Below are positions 10,477-22,360 of a DNA stretch of 64,000 nt, piece after piece; within the stretch, counting starts at the first letter, position 1, and each line of letters begins with the position of its first letter. The notes below the pieces were generated by a model. The model did not search any database, was not told the DNA's origin, and saw nothing but the letters and a program-made list of their open reading frames with translations. The position numbers and the translations under genes are program-made. This DNA is from Sialis fuliginosa (taxonomy: Eukaryota > Arthropoda > Insecta > Megaloptera > Sialidae). The stretch covers positions 16,492,001 to 16,556,000 of the forward strand of contig OY540821.1 of NCBI GenBank assembly GCA_961205875.1. The letters are read 5' to 3'.

Positions 10477-13400
10477 TTACACGTTAGACACTAAACTAAA
10501 ATCAGTGAAGGCTATTGAACCGCCCGGCTTATTTTGGTTCTTGGTAACAAACATTCGCCCGTTTCCTGCTTTATTAAAACTGTCAACGACTTGCACGTGT
10601 CTTTCAACAGAATCACAAACACTTTCTTCGTCGCTGAACGAGTTGTTTTGTGAAAACAGCTTTCTCTTCCTTTTGAAATTGGTCTTGTTATTATCCGAAC
10701 TGTCGTTTTCAAAATTATCTTTCTTGTTTTCGATTTCTGTTTGATTTATTCTTATAACTTCAGGTATGCTGTTTTTTTTTACAGTTTTATTTTTGGAATT
10801 TACTTTTTTCCTATCATATTTTCCTCTTCCTATTTTCCTATCATATTTTCCTCTTCCTGTTTTCTTGTTATTTATCGTTTTAGAGACAGTGTTTACTTCT
10901 TCGTACGATTCCACGTTTCCTGGTATATAGACGGTTTCATCATTTATAACGTCTACACTTTCACCGAGCCAGTATTTAAGTGGAGGGTACACAGTCCGGC
11001 CTCTTCTACTAACATATATGCTTTCTGAAAGAGATAACAAATGCTGGTTTTTACTTTCTTCGGCCATTGATTTGAGATTGTTTGAAGGTAAACCTGGAAA
11101 TGAAAAAATTCTATAGGTAAAATTCATTGTTAGTCATAAAATGATCATTTAAAAAATATTTTGAAGCTGTAATCCCTACTTTTTGACGTTTTCCGTACCA
11201 GACACAAAAATATTACATCTTGATGAAAAAAAAATCGTAGAAAATTTGCATTTTAAAGCTTGAAAATGTTTTTTTAATGATCGTTGAAAGAAATCTTTAG
11301 GTATTTTAGCAAATGTAAATACTTACGGTCATATAAGTTTGGTACGTTCTTTATTTCTTCTTTTCCTTTACGATTAGTAATGCTTTTCTTATTTGAAATG
11401 TCTGTTATATTTTCTTTTTTGCCATTTATCGCCTTCTTTTTTGAATTGTTACTTTCAATATCTTCAGGTGGTTTTCTGTTTGATGATCTTAAATTCCTTT
11501 GATTGTTTGTAATATTTGAAACACTGTTTTTGATAGAATTATTTTTATCTGCGTTAGTATTTAAGCTACGATTAGGTATAACTTGTTCCTGTATAATTTC
11601 ACCGTTGTCTGAGTCACTTTCAATATCTTCAGGTGGTTTTCTGTTTGAAAATCTTAATTTCCTTTGACTGTTTGTAATATTTGAAACACTGTTTTTAATA
11701 GAATTATTTTTATCTGCGTTAGTATTTAAGCTATATTTAGGTATAACTTGTTCCTGTATAGTTTCATCCTTGTCAGAATCACTTTCAATATCTTCAGGTC
11801 GTTTTCTGTTTGATAATATTAATTTCCTTTGATTGTTTGTAATATTTGAAACATTGTTTTTAATAGAATTATTTTTATCTGCGTTAGTATTTAAGCTACG
11901 ATTAAATATAACTTGTTCCTGTATAATTTCACCGTTGTCTGAGTCACTTTCAATATCTTCAGGTGGTTTTCTATTTGAAAATCTTAATTTCCTTTGACTG
12001 TTTGTAATATTTGAAACACTGTTTTTAATAGAATTATTTTTATCTGCGTTAGTATTTAAGCTATATTTAGGTATAACTTGTTCCTGTATAGTTTCATCCT
12101 TGTCAGAATCACTTTCAATATCTTCAGGTGGTTTTCTGTTTGATAATATTAATTTCCTTTGATTGTTTGTAATATTTGAAACATTGTTTTTAATAGAATT
12201 ATTTTTATCTGCGTTAGAATTTAAGCTATATTTAGGTATAACTTGTTCCTGTATAGTTTCACCATCGTCAGAGTCACTTTCAATATCTTCAGGTCGTTTT
12301 CTGTTTGATAATATTAATTTCCTTTGATTGTTTGTAATATTTGAAACATTGTTTTTAATAGAATTATTTTTATCTGCGTTAGTATTTAAGCTACGATTAG
12401 GTATGACAATTTCATCGTTGTCTGAGTCACTTTCAATATCTTCAGGTGGTTTTCTGTTTGAAAATCTTAATTTCCTTTGACTGTTTGTAATATTTGAAAC
12501 ATTATTTTTAATAGAATTATTTTTATCTGCGTTAATATTTAAGCTATGATTAGGTATAACTTGTTCCTGTATAATTTCATCGTTGTCAGAATCATTTTCA
12601 ATATCTTCATGTGATTTTCTATTTGAAAATCTTAATTTCCTTTGACTGTTTGTAATATTTGAAACACTGTTTCTAATAGAATTATTTTTATCTGCGTTAG
12701 TATTTAAGCTATGATAAGATATGAAAATTTCACCGTTGTCTGAGCCACTTTCAATATATTCGAGTGGTTTTTTGTTTAAATTCTTAGAACTGTTTGATTT
12801 TACATCATTACCGTCAAGGAATGATGAATATTTTCTATTTGTATCTTTATAATCATTTACTTTAATTTTTTTCTTAATACTGACATCAATTTCTGAAAAA
12901 TCACTTGATTCATCTAAAATTGATACAAATTGTGTTCGGTTTTCATTGCTGTAATTTATTTTTCTGTTCTTTTTTTCTCCGTTAGTACTTTCATAATAAT
13001 TTGATGTAGTTTTTTTTTTAGTAGATTCATTTTTGTTTGAATTGTTGTCACTTTCAATATCTTTGATTGTTGATGTTATATTTCTTTCACTTTTATTTAT
13101 TTTTGTAATATTTGAAACACTGTTTTTAATAGAATTATTTTTATCTGCGTTAGTATTTAAGCTACGATTAGGTATGACAATTTCATCGTTGTCTGAGTCA
13201 CTTTCAATATCTTCAGGTGGTTTTCTGTTTGAAAATCTTAATTTCCTTTGACTGTTTGTAATATTTGAAACATTGTTTTTAATAGAATTATTTTTATCTG
13301 CGTTAGTATTTAAGCTACGATTAGGTATAAGTTGTTTTTTGATAATTTCACCATCGTCTGAATCACTTTCAATATCTTCAGGTCGTTTTCTATTTGAAAA

Positions 13401-16111
13401 TATTAAATTCCTTTGACTGTTTGTAATATTTGAAACATTGTTTTGAATAGAATTATTTTTATCTGCGTTAGTATTTAAGCTACGATTAGGTATAACTTGT
13501 TCCTGTATAGTTTCATCATTGTCAGAGTCACTTTCAATATATTTGGGTGGTTTTCTGTTTGATAATCTTAATTTCCTTTGACTGTTTGTAATATTTGAAA
13601 CATTGTTTTGAATAGAATTATTTTTATCTGCGTTAGTATTTAAGCTACGATTAGGTATAACTTGTTCCTGTATAGTTTCATCATTGTCAGAGTCACTTTC
13701 AATATATTTGGGTGGTTTTCTGTTTGATAATCTTAATTTCCTTTGACTGTTTGTAATATTTGAAACATTGTTTTGAATAGAATTATTTTTATCTGCGTTA
13801 GTATTTAAGCTACGATTAGGTATAACTTGTTCCTGTATAGTTTCATCATTGTCAGAGTCACTTTCAATATATTTGGGTGGTTTTCTGTTTGATAATCTTA
13901 ATTTCCTTTGACTGTTTGTAATATTTGAAACATTGTTTTTAATAGAATTATTTTTATCTGCGTTAGTATTTAAGCTACGATTAGGTATAAGTTGTTTTTT
14001 GATAATTTCACCATCGTCTGAATCACTTTCAATATCTTCAGGTCGTTTTCTATTTGAAAATATTAATTTCCTTTGACTGTTTGTAATATTTGAAACACTG
14101 TTTTTTATAGAATTATTTTTATCTGCGTTAATATTTACGGAATGATTTGGCATGCATTGTTTTTTGATAACTTCATCTTTATCTGAATAATTAGTTTCAA
14201 TATCTTTGAGTGGTTTTCTGTTAGATGTTCTTTGACTGTTGTTTATTTTTATTTTATTTGAAACACTGTTTTCGGTGGAATTCTTTTCATTTCCATTTGT
14301 ATTTTTGTATTGATTTGTTTTAGTTTCATTGTTTTCTGAATCACTCGTATCATCAAATATCGAGATAAACGTTGAATGACTGAAGTTTAGTTTTTTATTA
14401 CTTCTTTTGTTTGGAATTGTTTTTGTTTTGGTAGTTTCATCTTTTTCTGAATAATCACTTTCAATATCTTTGAGAGGTTTTCTGTTAAGCGGAGTTAAAT
14501 TTATTTGACAGCTTTTTGTTTTTGTAATATTTAAAATACTTTTTTTTGTAGAATTATATTGATCTTTGTTACTAATAATAGTTTTTTTCTTGATAATTTC
14601 ATCGTTGCCCGAATCACTCGTTTCATCAAACATTGAATTACTTTTAATACAATAGTTTAGTTTCCCGTTAATTTTAACCTCATTTGATTTAATATATGTT
14701 ACATTTGTTGCAACAGATGAATTATGTACAGAAGAATAAACCGAGCATTTTTTCTGCAGTGTATTATTCCTTCCGGAAACCACATAATTTGAAAATATCA
14801 CTGAATCGGAATTAAGTGAATTTATTTCTGCATTTTTTGTTTTTGTCGTCACAGAGCAGTTTCCACTGTCGCTGTTTCTTGATGTATTTAAATTTGGGTG
14901 CTGTAATTTGACGAACTTTTGCCAATCCTGTGGGAATCCGTTGATGAATACGCTCTTCATTGATTCAGAAATAGTATCTGTTATATGAAACAAATATTTA
15001 TAAGTAATGTTTCATGTATACGATTTAACTGCGACTGAAAGTACTTACTGGCTCTAAAGTCTGGTGTATTTAAAGTATACACAAGGCCGCTTGAATCTTG
15101 AACTATTTTATCTGAAATCCTTCGTGTTATAGGCAAAGTCTTCAGTTGTTGACCGCTGAAATATGTTTTATTATTTATAACATCTTGAGTTTTTAAATAG
15201 CGTTTCTATTCAAGTGGATAATAAAAGTGAGGTTCAAATGGAACACCCAGTACACATATAAAAAATTTGCAGTTTTCGCATAAGTAGTGGGGACCGATTT
15301 CTTGACCCAAACGAGATTCTAAAGGTTTAGCGATTATAGTTTTAATATTATTAAGAAATGACATACTGATAAATTTCGCCCACAATGCTCACGTCTAGGT
15401 TTAAGTCGATGTGAATTGACCAACGGGTAAATGTAGTGAACACTTTGCAAACACAGGAATCCATTTTATACTTTATTTCTTCATTCTAAAAAAAAATAAT
15501 TCAATTTAAGAATTCAAATGATTTGAACAGAATTTTAGAAAAGTTTCTGGTTTTCTCTAGTTTAACTTACCCTAGAATTATTTTTATAATAATTATTTGA
15601 TACAATTTTTTGCCACTGTGAAAGAAAAAAAACATTTAAGTTAAAAATTAAAAGGTAGATAAATGTGTTATCAAAAAAAAACTTACTTCATCGATTCTAG
15701 ATTTCATTTCTGGTAAATTTGGTAAAATAATGTAGTCACAGTTTGTATTTACTGGTCTATCAGTAATACTTGTGAAATTTGACATATCTGAAATAACAAT
15801 ATACAAAATTTCAAGGTTCTACGATAAGTGGAAATATTTAAAATCTTGCGATAGATGAGCGAGTAAGGACATAGTAGATTATTCTTCATATAAATAGTAG
15901 AGCCAGAAAATCCAGAACATTTTTGCAAGGTTCAGGCTCTTCTTTTCTTAAGGGGCTATTCTACTTCTTCGGGCCAATAAAATTCACTTTTTGTACATTG
16001 TTTGTGATGCAAAAATTCTTCACCAGCAATAAAATAGTTTGGAATCTTAAATAATTTTTAATGTACTTAAAATTATTACTTACCTATATCTGATATTAAT
16101 GTAGTATCCAT
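10477..16111 (-). CDS. KNL2: KNL2 / Mis18-binding protein 1-like centromere licensing factor (7 coding exons)
   Basis: Coding exons (minus): 16111-16084, 15787-15687, 15615-15571, 15485-15367, 15155-15049, 14977-11327, 11093-10477. All introns are GT-AG, mostly with GTAAGT donors. The exons sum to 4668 nt, exactly 1556 codons with the stop, which supports the model. A SANTA domain lies at about residues 70-156 and shows RWSIHIDLNLDVSIVGEIY, then ITRRISDKIVQDSSGLVYTL, ending INGFPQDWQKF. Residues about 1379-1395 read SRRGRTVYPPLKYWLGE, a CENP-C-like (CENPC-k) motif. In known KNL2/M18BP1 proteins, SANTA plus CENPC-k mark the factor that brings CENP-A chaperones to centromeric chromatin in the nucleus. 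I see no Myb/SANT domain. The middle is a repetitive acidic, Asn/Ser/Lys-rich linker. The start ATG (MDTTLISDIDMSN) lies just inside an exon preceded by an AG at 16125-16124, so a non-coding first exon probably lies upstream. Nearest polyA word downstream is near 10117-10122. Function is inferred from the domain pair. Confidence 0.85.
10960..11010 (-). other. CENP-C-like (CENPC-k) motif in the last KNL2 exon
   Basis: Residues about 1379-1395, S-R-R-G-R-x3-P-P-L-x-Y-W-x-G-E. The paired Arg, PPL and aromatic-Trp pattern is that of the CENP-C motif, which in other species contacts the CENP-A nucleosome through the Arg anchor and the Trp. Plant KNL2 and non-mammalian vertebrate M18BP1 carry the same motif C-terminal to SANTA. 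Directly downstream is a short basic tandem repeat, GRGKYDRK twice. Confidence 0.75.
11440..14600 (-). repeat. 165-bp (55-residue) tandem repeat array coding the KNL2 linker
   Basis: About 15 in-frame units contain the constant core NADKNNSI, then VSNITN.QRKL, SNRK.PEDIESDSD and an E.VIPN-type end. Two or three more decayed units lie at the N-terminal side (14160-14600), and a diverged non-repeat stretch interrupts at about 12740-13080. Period is 165 bp, or about 153 bp in a few shortened units ending DEIVIP. Copies at 13507-13671 and 13672-13836 look identical base for base, so expansion is recent. Each unit carries an acidic ESDSD patch of the casein-kinase-2 substrate type. No known domain is recognised. 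Confidence 0.9.
14913..15446 (-). other. SANTA domain, split over three exons
   Basis: Protein domain within the KNL2-like gene, residues about 72-155, spread over the fourth, fifth and start of the sixth coding exon. Conserved landmarks are the W-S-I start (W80), the V-G-E strand, the R-R-I-S segment, the G-L-V-Y-T-L strand and the terminal G-F-P-Q-D-W. SANTA domains occur almost only in KNL2/M18BP1 proteins, and this is the main reason for the gene call. Confidence 0.8.
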
Positions 16112-16123
16112 TTTTAATCATAT

Positions 16124-16937
16124 CTGAAATAAAACAAGTCTTCAAATATTGATTATATAGTCCACAGAATAATAAAGTAAGTATTACGTATTCTAATTTC
16201 AAAATATCCAAATAATACGGTATAAAACAAATTTGTCTCTTGACAAAAATCAGTTCAGTAGTTTTCAAGTTTATCTCTAACATACAGACGATTGTTTATA
16301 CAGAATGATTTACAATAAATGTAAAAAACTTTAACAGTGGGTCGAAAATATTTTAAATATGTTATTAAAATTTTCTAGAGGAAGCTACAGTTTTTTAACA
16401 TTCGTTGTAAATTTTCTTGTATATTTACAAGAAGTTGATCTATCAATTTAATCTAGATACCACTGTAAACCCTTAACTTAATTTATGATAGATTGTTTAG
16501 AAATCATGTTTTAGATTCTGTTATTTAAATTAAAAAAAATTCCTCAAAATACGTTATACAGAAAAATATTGTAATAACCTACATTATAAAATTATCGTTT
16601 TAACAACTATCAAAGTATTATAATTATTTTAATTAGTGAGTGATTAATCTATTAATAATTCGCTCCTGTAATAAATGACAGGATTAAAACACAAAACTTT
16701 TTAAAAATATGTAAACATGACACACAAACATAACGTCACTTATTTAAAATACAAACTACCAGTGATACCAATGTTTAGATAATTAAATCACTAATTATCT
16801 TTCTAAATGAAAACATGAAGCAGATGAAAAAATATAAATACAGACAATGCACAGAATGAATAATAAAGATAATAAATATACCTATGTACTAGAAATTCAT
16901 TAAATAATATAAAATAAATTATTTTCTGTGATTTTAA
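16124..16937. other. Upstream region of the KNL2-like gene
   Basis: AT-rich. It should hold the promoter and a non-coding first exon, because an acceptor AG precedes the first coding exon. I cannot place either. No ORF of note. Confidence 0.4.
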
Positions 16938-17490
16938 TTTCTTATATTTTTATTGGTAATACAGTTATCTATATACCACATTCATGTGTTAGTTTTTAAT
17001 ATTCTCCACCGATGGTGCTACATATTCGATTTTTTAGGAAAACTTTAAAAAATCGAATATGTAGCGCCATCGGTGGAGAATATTAAAAACTAACACATGA
17101 ATGTGGTATATAAATAACTGTTTTACCAATAAAAATATAAGAAATTATACAGTTATCTATATACCACATTCATGTGTTAGTATTTAATATTCCCCACCGA
17201 TGGCGCTACATATTCGATTTTTTAAAGTTTTCCTAAAAATTTCGAATATGTAGCGCCATCGGTGGGGAATATTAAAAACTAACACATGAATGTGGTATAT
17301 AGATAACTGTATTACCAATAAAAATATAAGAAATTAAAATCACATTATTTTCTGTGATTTTAGTTTTTTATATTTTTATTGGTAATACAGTTATCTATAT
17401 ACCACATTCATGTGTTAGTATTTAATATTCCCCACCGATGGCGCTACATATTCGATTTTTTAGGAAAACTTAAAAAAATCGAATATAAAA
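16938..17490. repeat. Tandem array of 2.5 perfect-type palindromes (foldback element)
   Basis: Unit A (about 16938-17146) and unit B (about 17147-17335) are each near-perfect hairpins with arms of about 95 bp. Each arm contains CCACATTCATGTGTTAG, CACCGATGGCGCTACATATT and TTTTTATTGGTAATACAG. Unit C (from about 17350) has only the left arm and the spacer. The central spacer is AGGAAAACTTT in A and C but its exact reverse complement in B. Confidence 0.85.
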
Positions 17491-17671
17491 TATAGCTTAC
17501 ACCATTAACTTTAATAATTATATGAGTATCATGTTCCCTAAGACCGCCATGATTATTATAGACAAATTAAATTTGTTAAATTAAAGATGAATCCGTTTCT
17601 TCCTACGCTATCTCTTTTCTGTGATGATTCGAATTTCAATTCAGATGTATAGTCATGATTATGGTTTAGTT

Positions 17672-17877
17672 CATAGACATAAAGCATGGACCGCGCATTC
17701 TGTATTAACATAATGGTGTCTTATGGTGTAACATTTCTCCAAAACAGTTTCTAATAAGAATGAAATAGACATTCCTGTTTAAAAAAGGACAAGCACATCC
17801 CAAACCAGTTTCTATCTCTTTCTTTTGACACGTCTCTGTTTTCGAGTCAAATGCGTGGTCCATGCTCTATGTCTATG
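17672..17877. mobile_element. Family-1 hAT-type MITE with exact 8-bp duplication
   Basis: GTTTAGTT flanks it exactly (17664-17671 and 17878-17885). The ends are CATAGACATAAAGCATGGAC and GTCCATGCTCTATGTCTATG. 206 bp, non-coding. Confidence 0.9.
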
Positions 17878-18269
17878 GTTTAGTTAATACAGTGGTGTCC
17901 TCTATTATCTGAACGTGCAACTAGAGCTAGAACTGACGCGCTCTCTGTCGGCAGTGGTCATAATTTGTAGCCAGCTAATACATCATTTGAAACTGCTGGC
18001 CGTCGCGTACTCTTTAATTATAAGTGACGCCGATTTTATACACTGATACAGCAGTCAGGACCGTATTTAGCATGGTTAGGCATAACCAGTTCTAAAAAAA
18101 TGTTAAATGTTATTAATATTTTTTATCGCTTTGAAGTATTTACAGTGCCGGATTAATCCAGCGCCGGGCCTGTAGCAAATGTTATAAAAAGGCCCTTAGC
18201 AGTGGTGTCACTAGGAGGGGGAGGGGGGTGACACCCAGGGTCGAAATCGATAGAGCGATTGGGAGAACT

Positions 18270-18670
18270 TTTATTAAGACTAATTTAAATTGCATAATTG
18301 TTTTACATGATATACTAGATCAAGCTTGTCCAACCCGCGGTTCGCGGGCCACATGCGGCTCTTGAGGATCCTTGGTGCGGCCCGCGAGGATAGTTAAAAA
18401 AAATAATTTTATAATAATAAATTTACATTGAAATTATTACGACTAAAAAAAAAAAAAGGTATTCAGTTTTATATTCTGGCCTGCGGCCCTTAGTAAATAA
18501 AATAAAATAAAATGTCTGCTATGCGGCCCAGAAGGTTCAAAAGGTTGGATACCTATGTACTAGATAATATACCGGTACTTTTAATTGTTTTTTTGGTAAA
18601 AAATGGGTTGCTAAAATAACACCAAATCGTCAATAAAGAGTTGTATCAGAATGTAAAGTTCCGGAGTACT
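18270..18670 (+). repeat. Dispersed repeat interrupted by a hAT element; second copy near 51320-51430
   Basis: AATTGCATAATTGTTTTACA and the later CGGTACTTTTAATTGTTTTT to AAAGAGTTGTATCAGAAT occur in both copies. The 51-kb copy lacks the 18321-18557 insertion and so acts as an approximate empty site, although it also carries a small deletion at the junction. Confidence 0.7.
18321..18557. mobile_element. 237-bp hAT element with TCCAACC ends and CG-rich palindromes
   Basis: TACTAGAT flanks it exactly (18313-18320 and 18558-18565). The left end is CAAGCTTGTCCAACCCGCGG and the right end GGTTGGATACCTATG. Interior carries several GCGGCCC-type words. The GTCCAACC..GCGGCC look resembles hAT repeats I associate with other animal genomes; that resemblance is from memory only. 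Confidence 0.85.
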
Positions 18671-19898
18671 ATGTCGTTAAACAGGAGACGTTTTTTTATC
18701 CACCCGATATACTTATCAATAAATATTGTATTTAGACGAACTCTTTCGATCAAATAAGGTTTCGGTACATTGTAATCGATGGATTTTCCAACTCCTATAT
18801 AACATACATATATCATTATTTATTTCCAAACATAATCTTCTTATAATATCCCATCGATTCCAATCTGATATTGTTGTTATTTAGTGGGCGTTGCTAGTAT
18901 GGGGTGGGGGGGGGGGGGGCAAAGGGGGTAAGTAGGCTGTGTCTCTCGTATAATGAATTACAAAAGCCGTGAGCATTTGTGTTTCGAGTTTACACTTAAG
19001 TAATGATTTCGACACTGAATGTTTAAGGGTACCCAGATAGATGGCCGACAATCGGTCGCTAATAGTCGGCTACTCGGGCATTAAAGTTATTTATGGGTGT
19101 GAAACAAAATACAGGCTTCTGATGATTGCATCTGATATGCGAGCATGTTTCAGTGGTTCGCAAAATGTACAAGGAAGAACGTAATTGAAGGATGTGTATA
19201 GGAACCAGAGACATAAAATATAAAGATATACTTAAAATGGTTATTTGTTGATTAGGATGAATTTTTAGAAGTATATTTAATTTTTTATCATAGAACAAGA
19301 ATAAAAATTTATTTTTTGTTATTTGAAGCATCCGTATTAAGTAAAATTCTGCATGCTTTCTTTTGTATCGATATTTCTCGCAAACGGTTAATCCTATGAT
19401 GAATCAACAAAGTATATTTTTATGTATTTTGTGTCATATAATCTAACAAAAGGGCTAGACCCGGGAAAAAATTAATGAACAAAAAAATACTAGATAAAAT
19501 ACTGGTCTAAAACTATTGGTTTATACTGAAAATTATACTAATACAAAATCCTGTAGTAAATTTAATAACTGTAGTAGGTACAATGGGTTCTCAAGATATT
19601 AAATAAAAACTAATTTTGACTAAAATATTTGGAGGGTTGTAGCCCCCTCACGAAAAATATTATAATGTTTTTTGTTTAAAATATATTTCTCAATGTACTG
19701 TTCAAGTTTGGCACGACAGTGCTGAATCACCCTGTATAATATAGGTAGGTATAGATAAACATTCAAAAAATATTTTATTACGTTATAATCATAGTTTGTG
19801 TAGAAAATGTAGTACGATTATATTTCTGTGCGTTTGACATTCTAGTTGCGAGTATAGGTCTATGTATTGGCGGCGAGCGCTCGATTTTTGATAATTAG
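18566..19898. other. AT-rich intergenic, no gene seen
   Basis: It contains a G run near 18902-18919 and short repeat debris. Confidence 0.5.
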
Positions 19899-20077
19899 AT
19901 GTTGAAAGTAATTAACTGTGGCTCGGGGCGAGTCGAGGAGGTGTTAAACACAGAGATGCCGCGCCAAAGATACGAACAAAGTACCGCGGTCAAAACTATA
20001 GTACCGCATTGTCAAACTAATATATATATAGATGCAGAGCAAGATTTAATTCACGTTACTTGGCTTCTAGGTGTAAG
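19899..20077 (+). CDS. Doubtful coding exon, unknown product
   Basis: An ATG preceded at once by an in-frame TAG opens a frame with GC-richer, balanced codon use (SGRVEEVLNTEMPRQRYEQS, then VPHCQTNIYIDAEQDLIHVT). This is unlike the surrounding AT-rich sequence. At the end, CTTCTAG|GTGTAAGT resembles a splice donor, and the AATTAG just before the ATG could equally be an acceptor. I recognise no family. It could be a first or internal exon of a plus-strand gene or chance. Confidence 0.25.
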
Positions 20078-20138
20078 TAGGGTTGTCAAAAACTCAGATG
20101 TAAAAAGAGAACAAAAAGAGACTTTTATTTTGTATTAG

Positions 20139-22165
20139 TTATTTTAATAAGTAACTTTTGTTATAGTTGTGTTTTATTTACATACATTTAAAGTAAAAAA
20201 AGTTAAATATTTATTCACTGTTGTTGGTAAGGGCAGACTAAGGTAAAATAGGGTCCTAGCTAAAACCAAAATCCAAAAGAATTTTTTTAGCAAATTTTAA
20301 TTGTCTACATTAATATCTGAAGACCTTTTATTAGGCTTCATTTTTGAAAATCTGTGATTCCAGAAATTCCGGGGTCTAGGCAGTTGCCTAGGCCAAAGTC
20401 CGCCCCTGATCGTCGGTAGCATATAAAATAGCCTCTTAAATCTAATTTGGAATTTTTGTTTGAATTCTATGAAACATGAAAGATGGTGAAAACTAATATA
20501 CTTATATATGAGATAATCGGGACTCTTTCTCCAGAAAGAAAATAAAAAATAACAACTATACCTAAATGTCGTTTTTAGGTCCTTTTTAATTTGCGATTTT
20601 TATCTTGAAATATTGCACCTCTCAAATTAAAATTGTGGCGCTTTTTTAAATGGGGTTTATGTATTTACAAATACTATAATACATTAAAAAAGAGAAGAAC
20701 ATTTCAATATAAAAAAAGAAAAAGAAAGATCAATGCTCAGAAAGAGAACATATTCTCTTTAAAAAAGAAATTCTGGCAACCGTAGGTTTAAGTCACGATT
20801 TGGTAACATTCCGACATCCATACAGATAAAACTATATTTATTAATACCTTCAATTACCCAGAATATTTGACAGTAATTATAGAAATTCCTAAAAAAGGCC
20901 GTTGTCCCGGATAAGACATTAAAATAAATGTAAAATAAAAATAAATTTGAATGCGTGGTGACAATTTGTCGTACACTAGTCCGTAGCAGCTTGTTTCTCT
21001 ACGGGGGGTCAAACGGGTGACCAATATTTCAATTAGACGTCTGTTCATATGTTTCCAGTGGCGCTTCATTATAACCCATATGGGTGTTGTAATTTAATTC
21101 GAAATTGTAACTTTAACTTTTTCCTTACAAAAATTTGCATGGGGATTTCCTAAACGGTAAGAGATACAGATTCGATTAAATAAGATGAATTATTTGTAAG
21201 GAAGGGGTGAGTATTACTGCATCAAAAAATATTAATAATTATATGTGTTTTAGGCGGTATACCAAAAAATCTGAAAATTCGGAAATTTTTAAAATAGCTA
21301 TAACTTTTTTGCCAAAGTAGGTAGGTACTTTTTATTTACAGTTTCTTAAAGCACTTTTTATGTAGAATTGTTTATGTAGAATGTGTTTTTTACTCTACTT
21401 TACAACGATATGTAACTTGTTATACTAAACTAAACTATAGTTTTTAATTATTTTATTAACTAATAATATTTTTATACTTACCCATTTTGCAGTACGTTTG
21501 TGACGCAACTGAGTATTTATGCCGAATACATTCGGCAGCTGATGAATGCTGGTAAGACGTGCTTCTTCAATAAGGCAGATGTCCAGAAGAAAAAGAAGAC
21601 ACAGTTATTATTTTGTTGTTACTTATCATTGAAAAATTATAACCCGATTTTTTTACAAGATCACTTTTAAATTGAGAAGCTAAATCTATTTTTCATTTCT
21701 TTTCAAATGCTACAAATACTATTATGGTAAGAATAAGACGCGACTTGTACTTAGAAGTTTGGATATAAATCTATAAAATAAAAAATAAATTATGTATAGT
21801 TTAAATTTTAATATTTAATTAAAGTAAAACATGAAAATCTAAGAACTGTGTTTCAGTTAGGTACATAAAATTTTGAAAACAATAATCCAAATGAATATAA
21901 ACATATAATTATAGTAATTATTCTGTAATTTTCGAGGGACCACCCTAAATGATTACTGAATATAATTTTTGTGGTTATAAATTACCCAGAGTAGCTATAA
22001 TACATTTAAAAACAAGGGTCTACAACGGTCAGGTAAACATCTGAAGCACGAAAGAATTTTCGTCAAACTGAATTAAATTTTATAAAAATGGAGTCTCCGT
22101 ATTTTGAACAATAATAAAGGAACTTTATTTTCAATAATATTTATTAGAGTAATTTTTTTTTTTAG
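20139..22165. other. AT-rich intergenic, no gene seen
   Basis: A hAT-like end GTCCGCCCCTG lies near 20398. No long frame and no recognised family. Confidence 0.5.
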
Positions 22166-22360
22166 CTTTGGATCAAAAGTTAACTGTCCCAAAATTTCAG
22201 ACTCGTGAACGGTGCAAACCGAATCTTTTTCCCCATTTGATTAACATGGGAAAAATTACTTTTTAAATTTCTCACAGCAGCATATTATAGAGAATTAAAT
22301 TTCCTACAAAAAATACCCCGATTACTAACATTATCTTAAAGTAAAATCCAATTTTTTTAA
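22166..22360 (+). repeat. Partial copy of the 60254-60621 foldback element
   Basis: Shares GGTGCAAACCGAATCTTTTT, CATTTGATTAACATGG and the TCACAGCAGCATAT block with the copy near 60.3 kb. Only one arm is present. Confidence 0.65.

Noticed and set aside
11284..13251. Plus-strand frames of about 72 residues at 11284-11502 and 13033-13251
   Set aside because: Antisense shadows of the KNL2-like repeat exon.
16080..16283. 67-residue minus-strand frame overlapping the first KNL2-like exon
   Set aside because: The splice acceptor at 16124 and the exon phase support MDTTLISDI as the start. The longer frame is in another phase.
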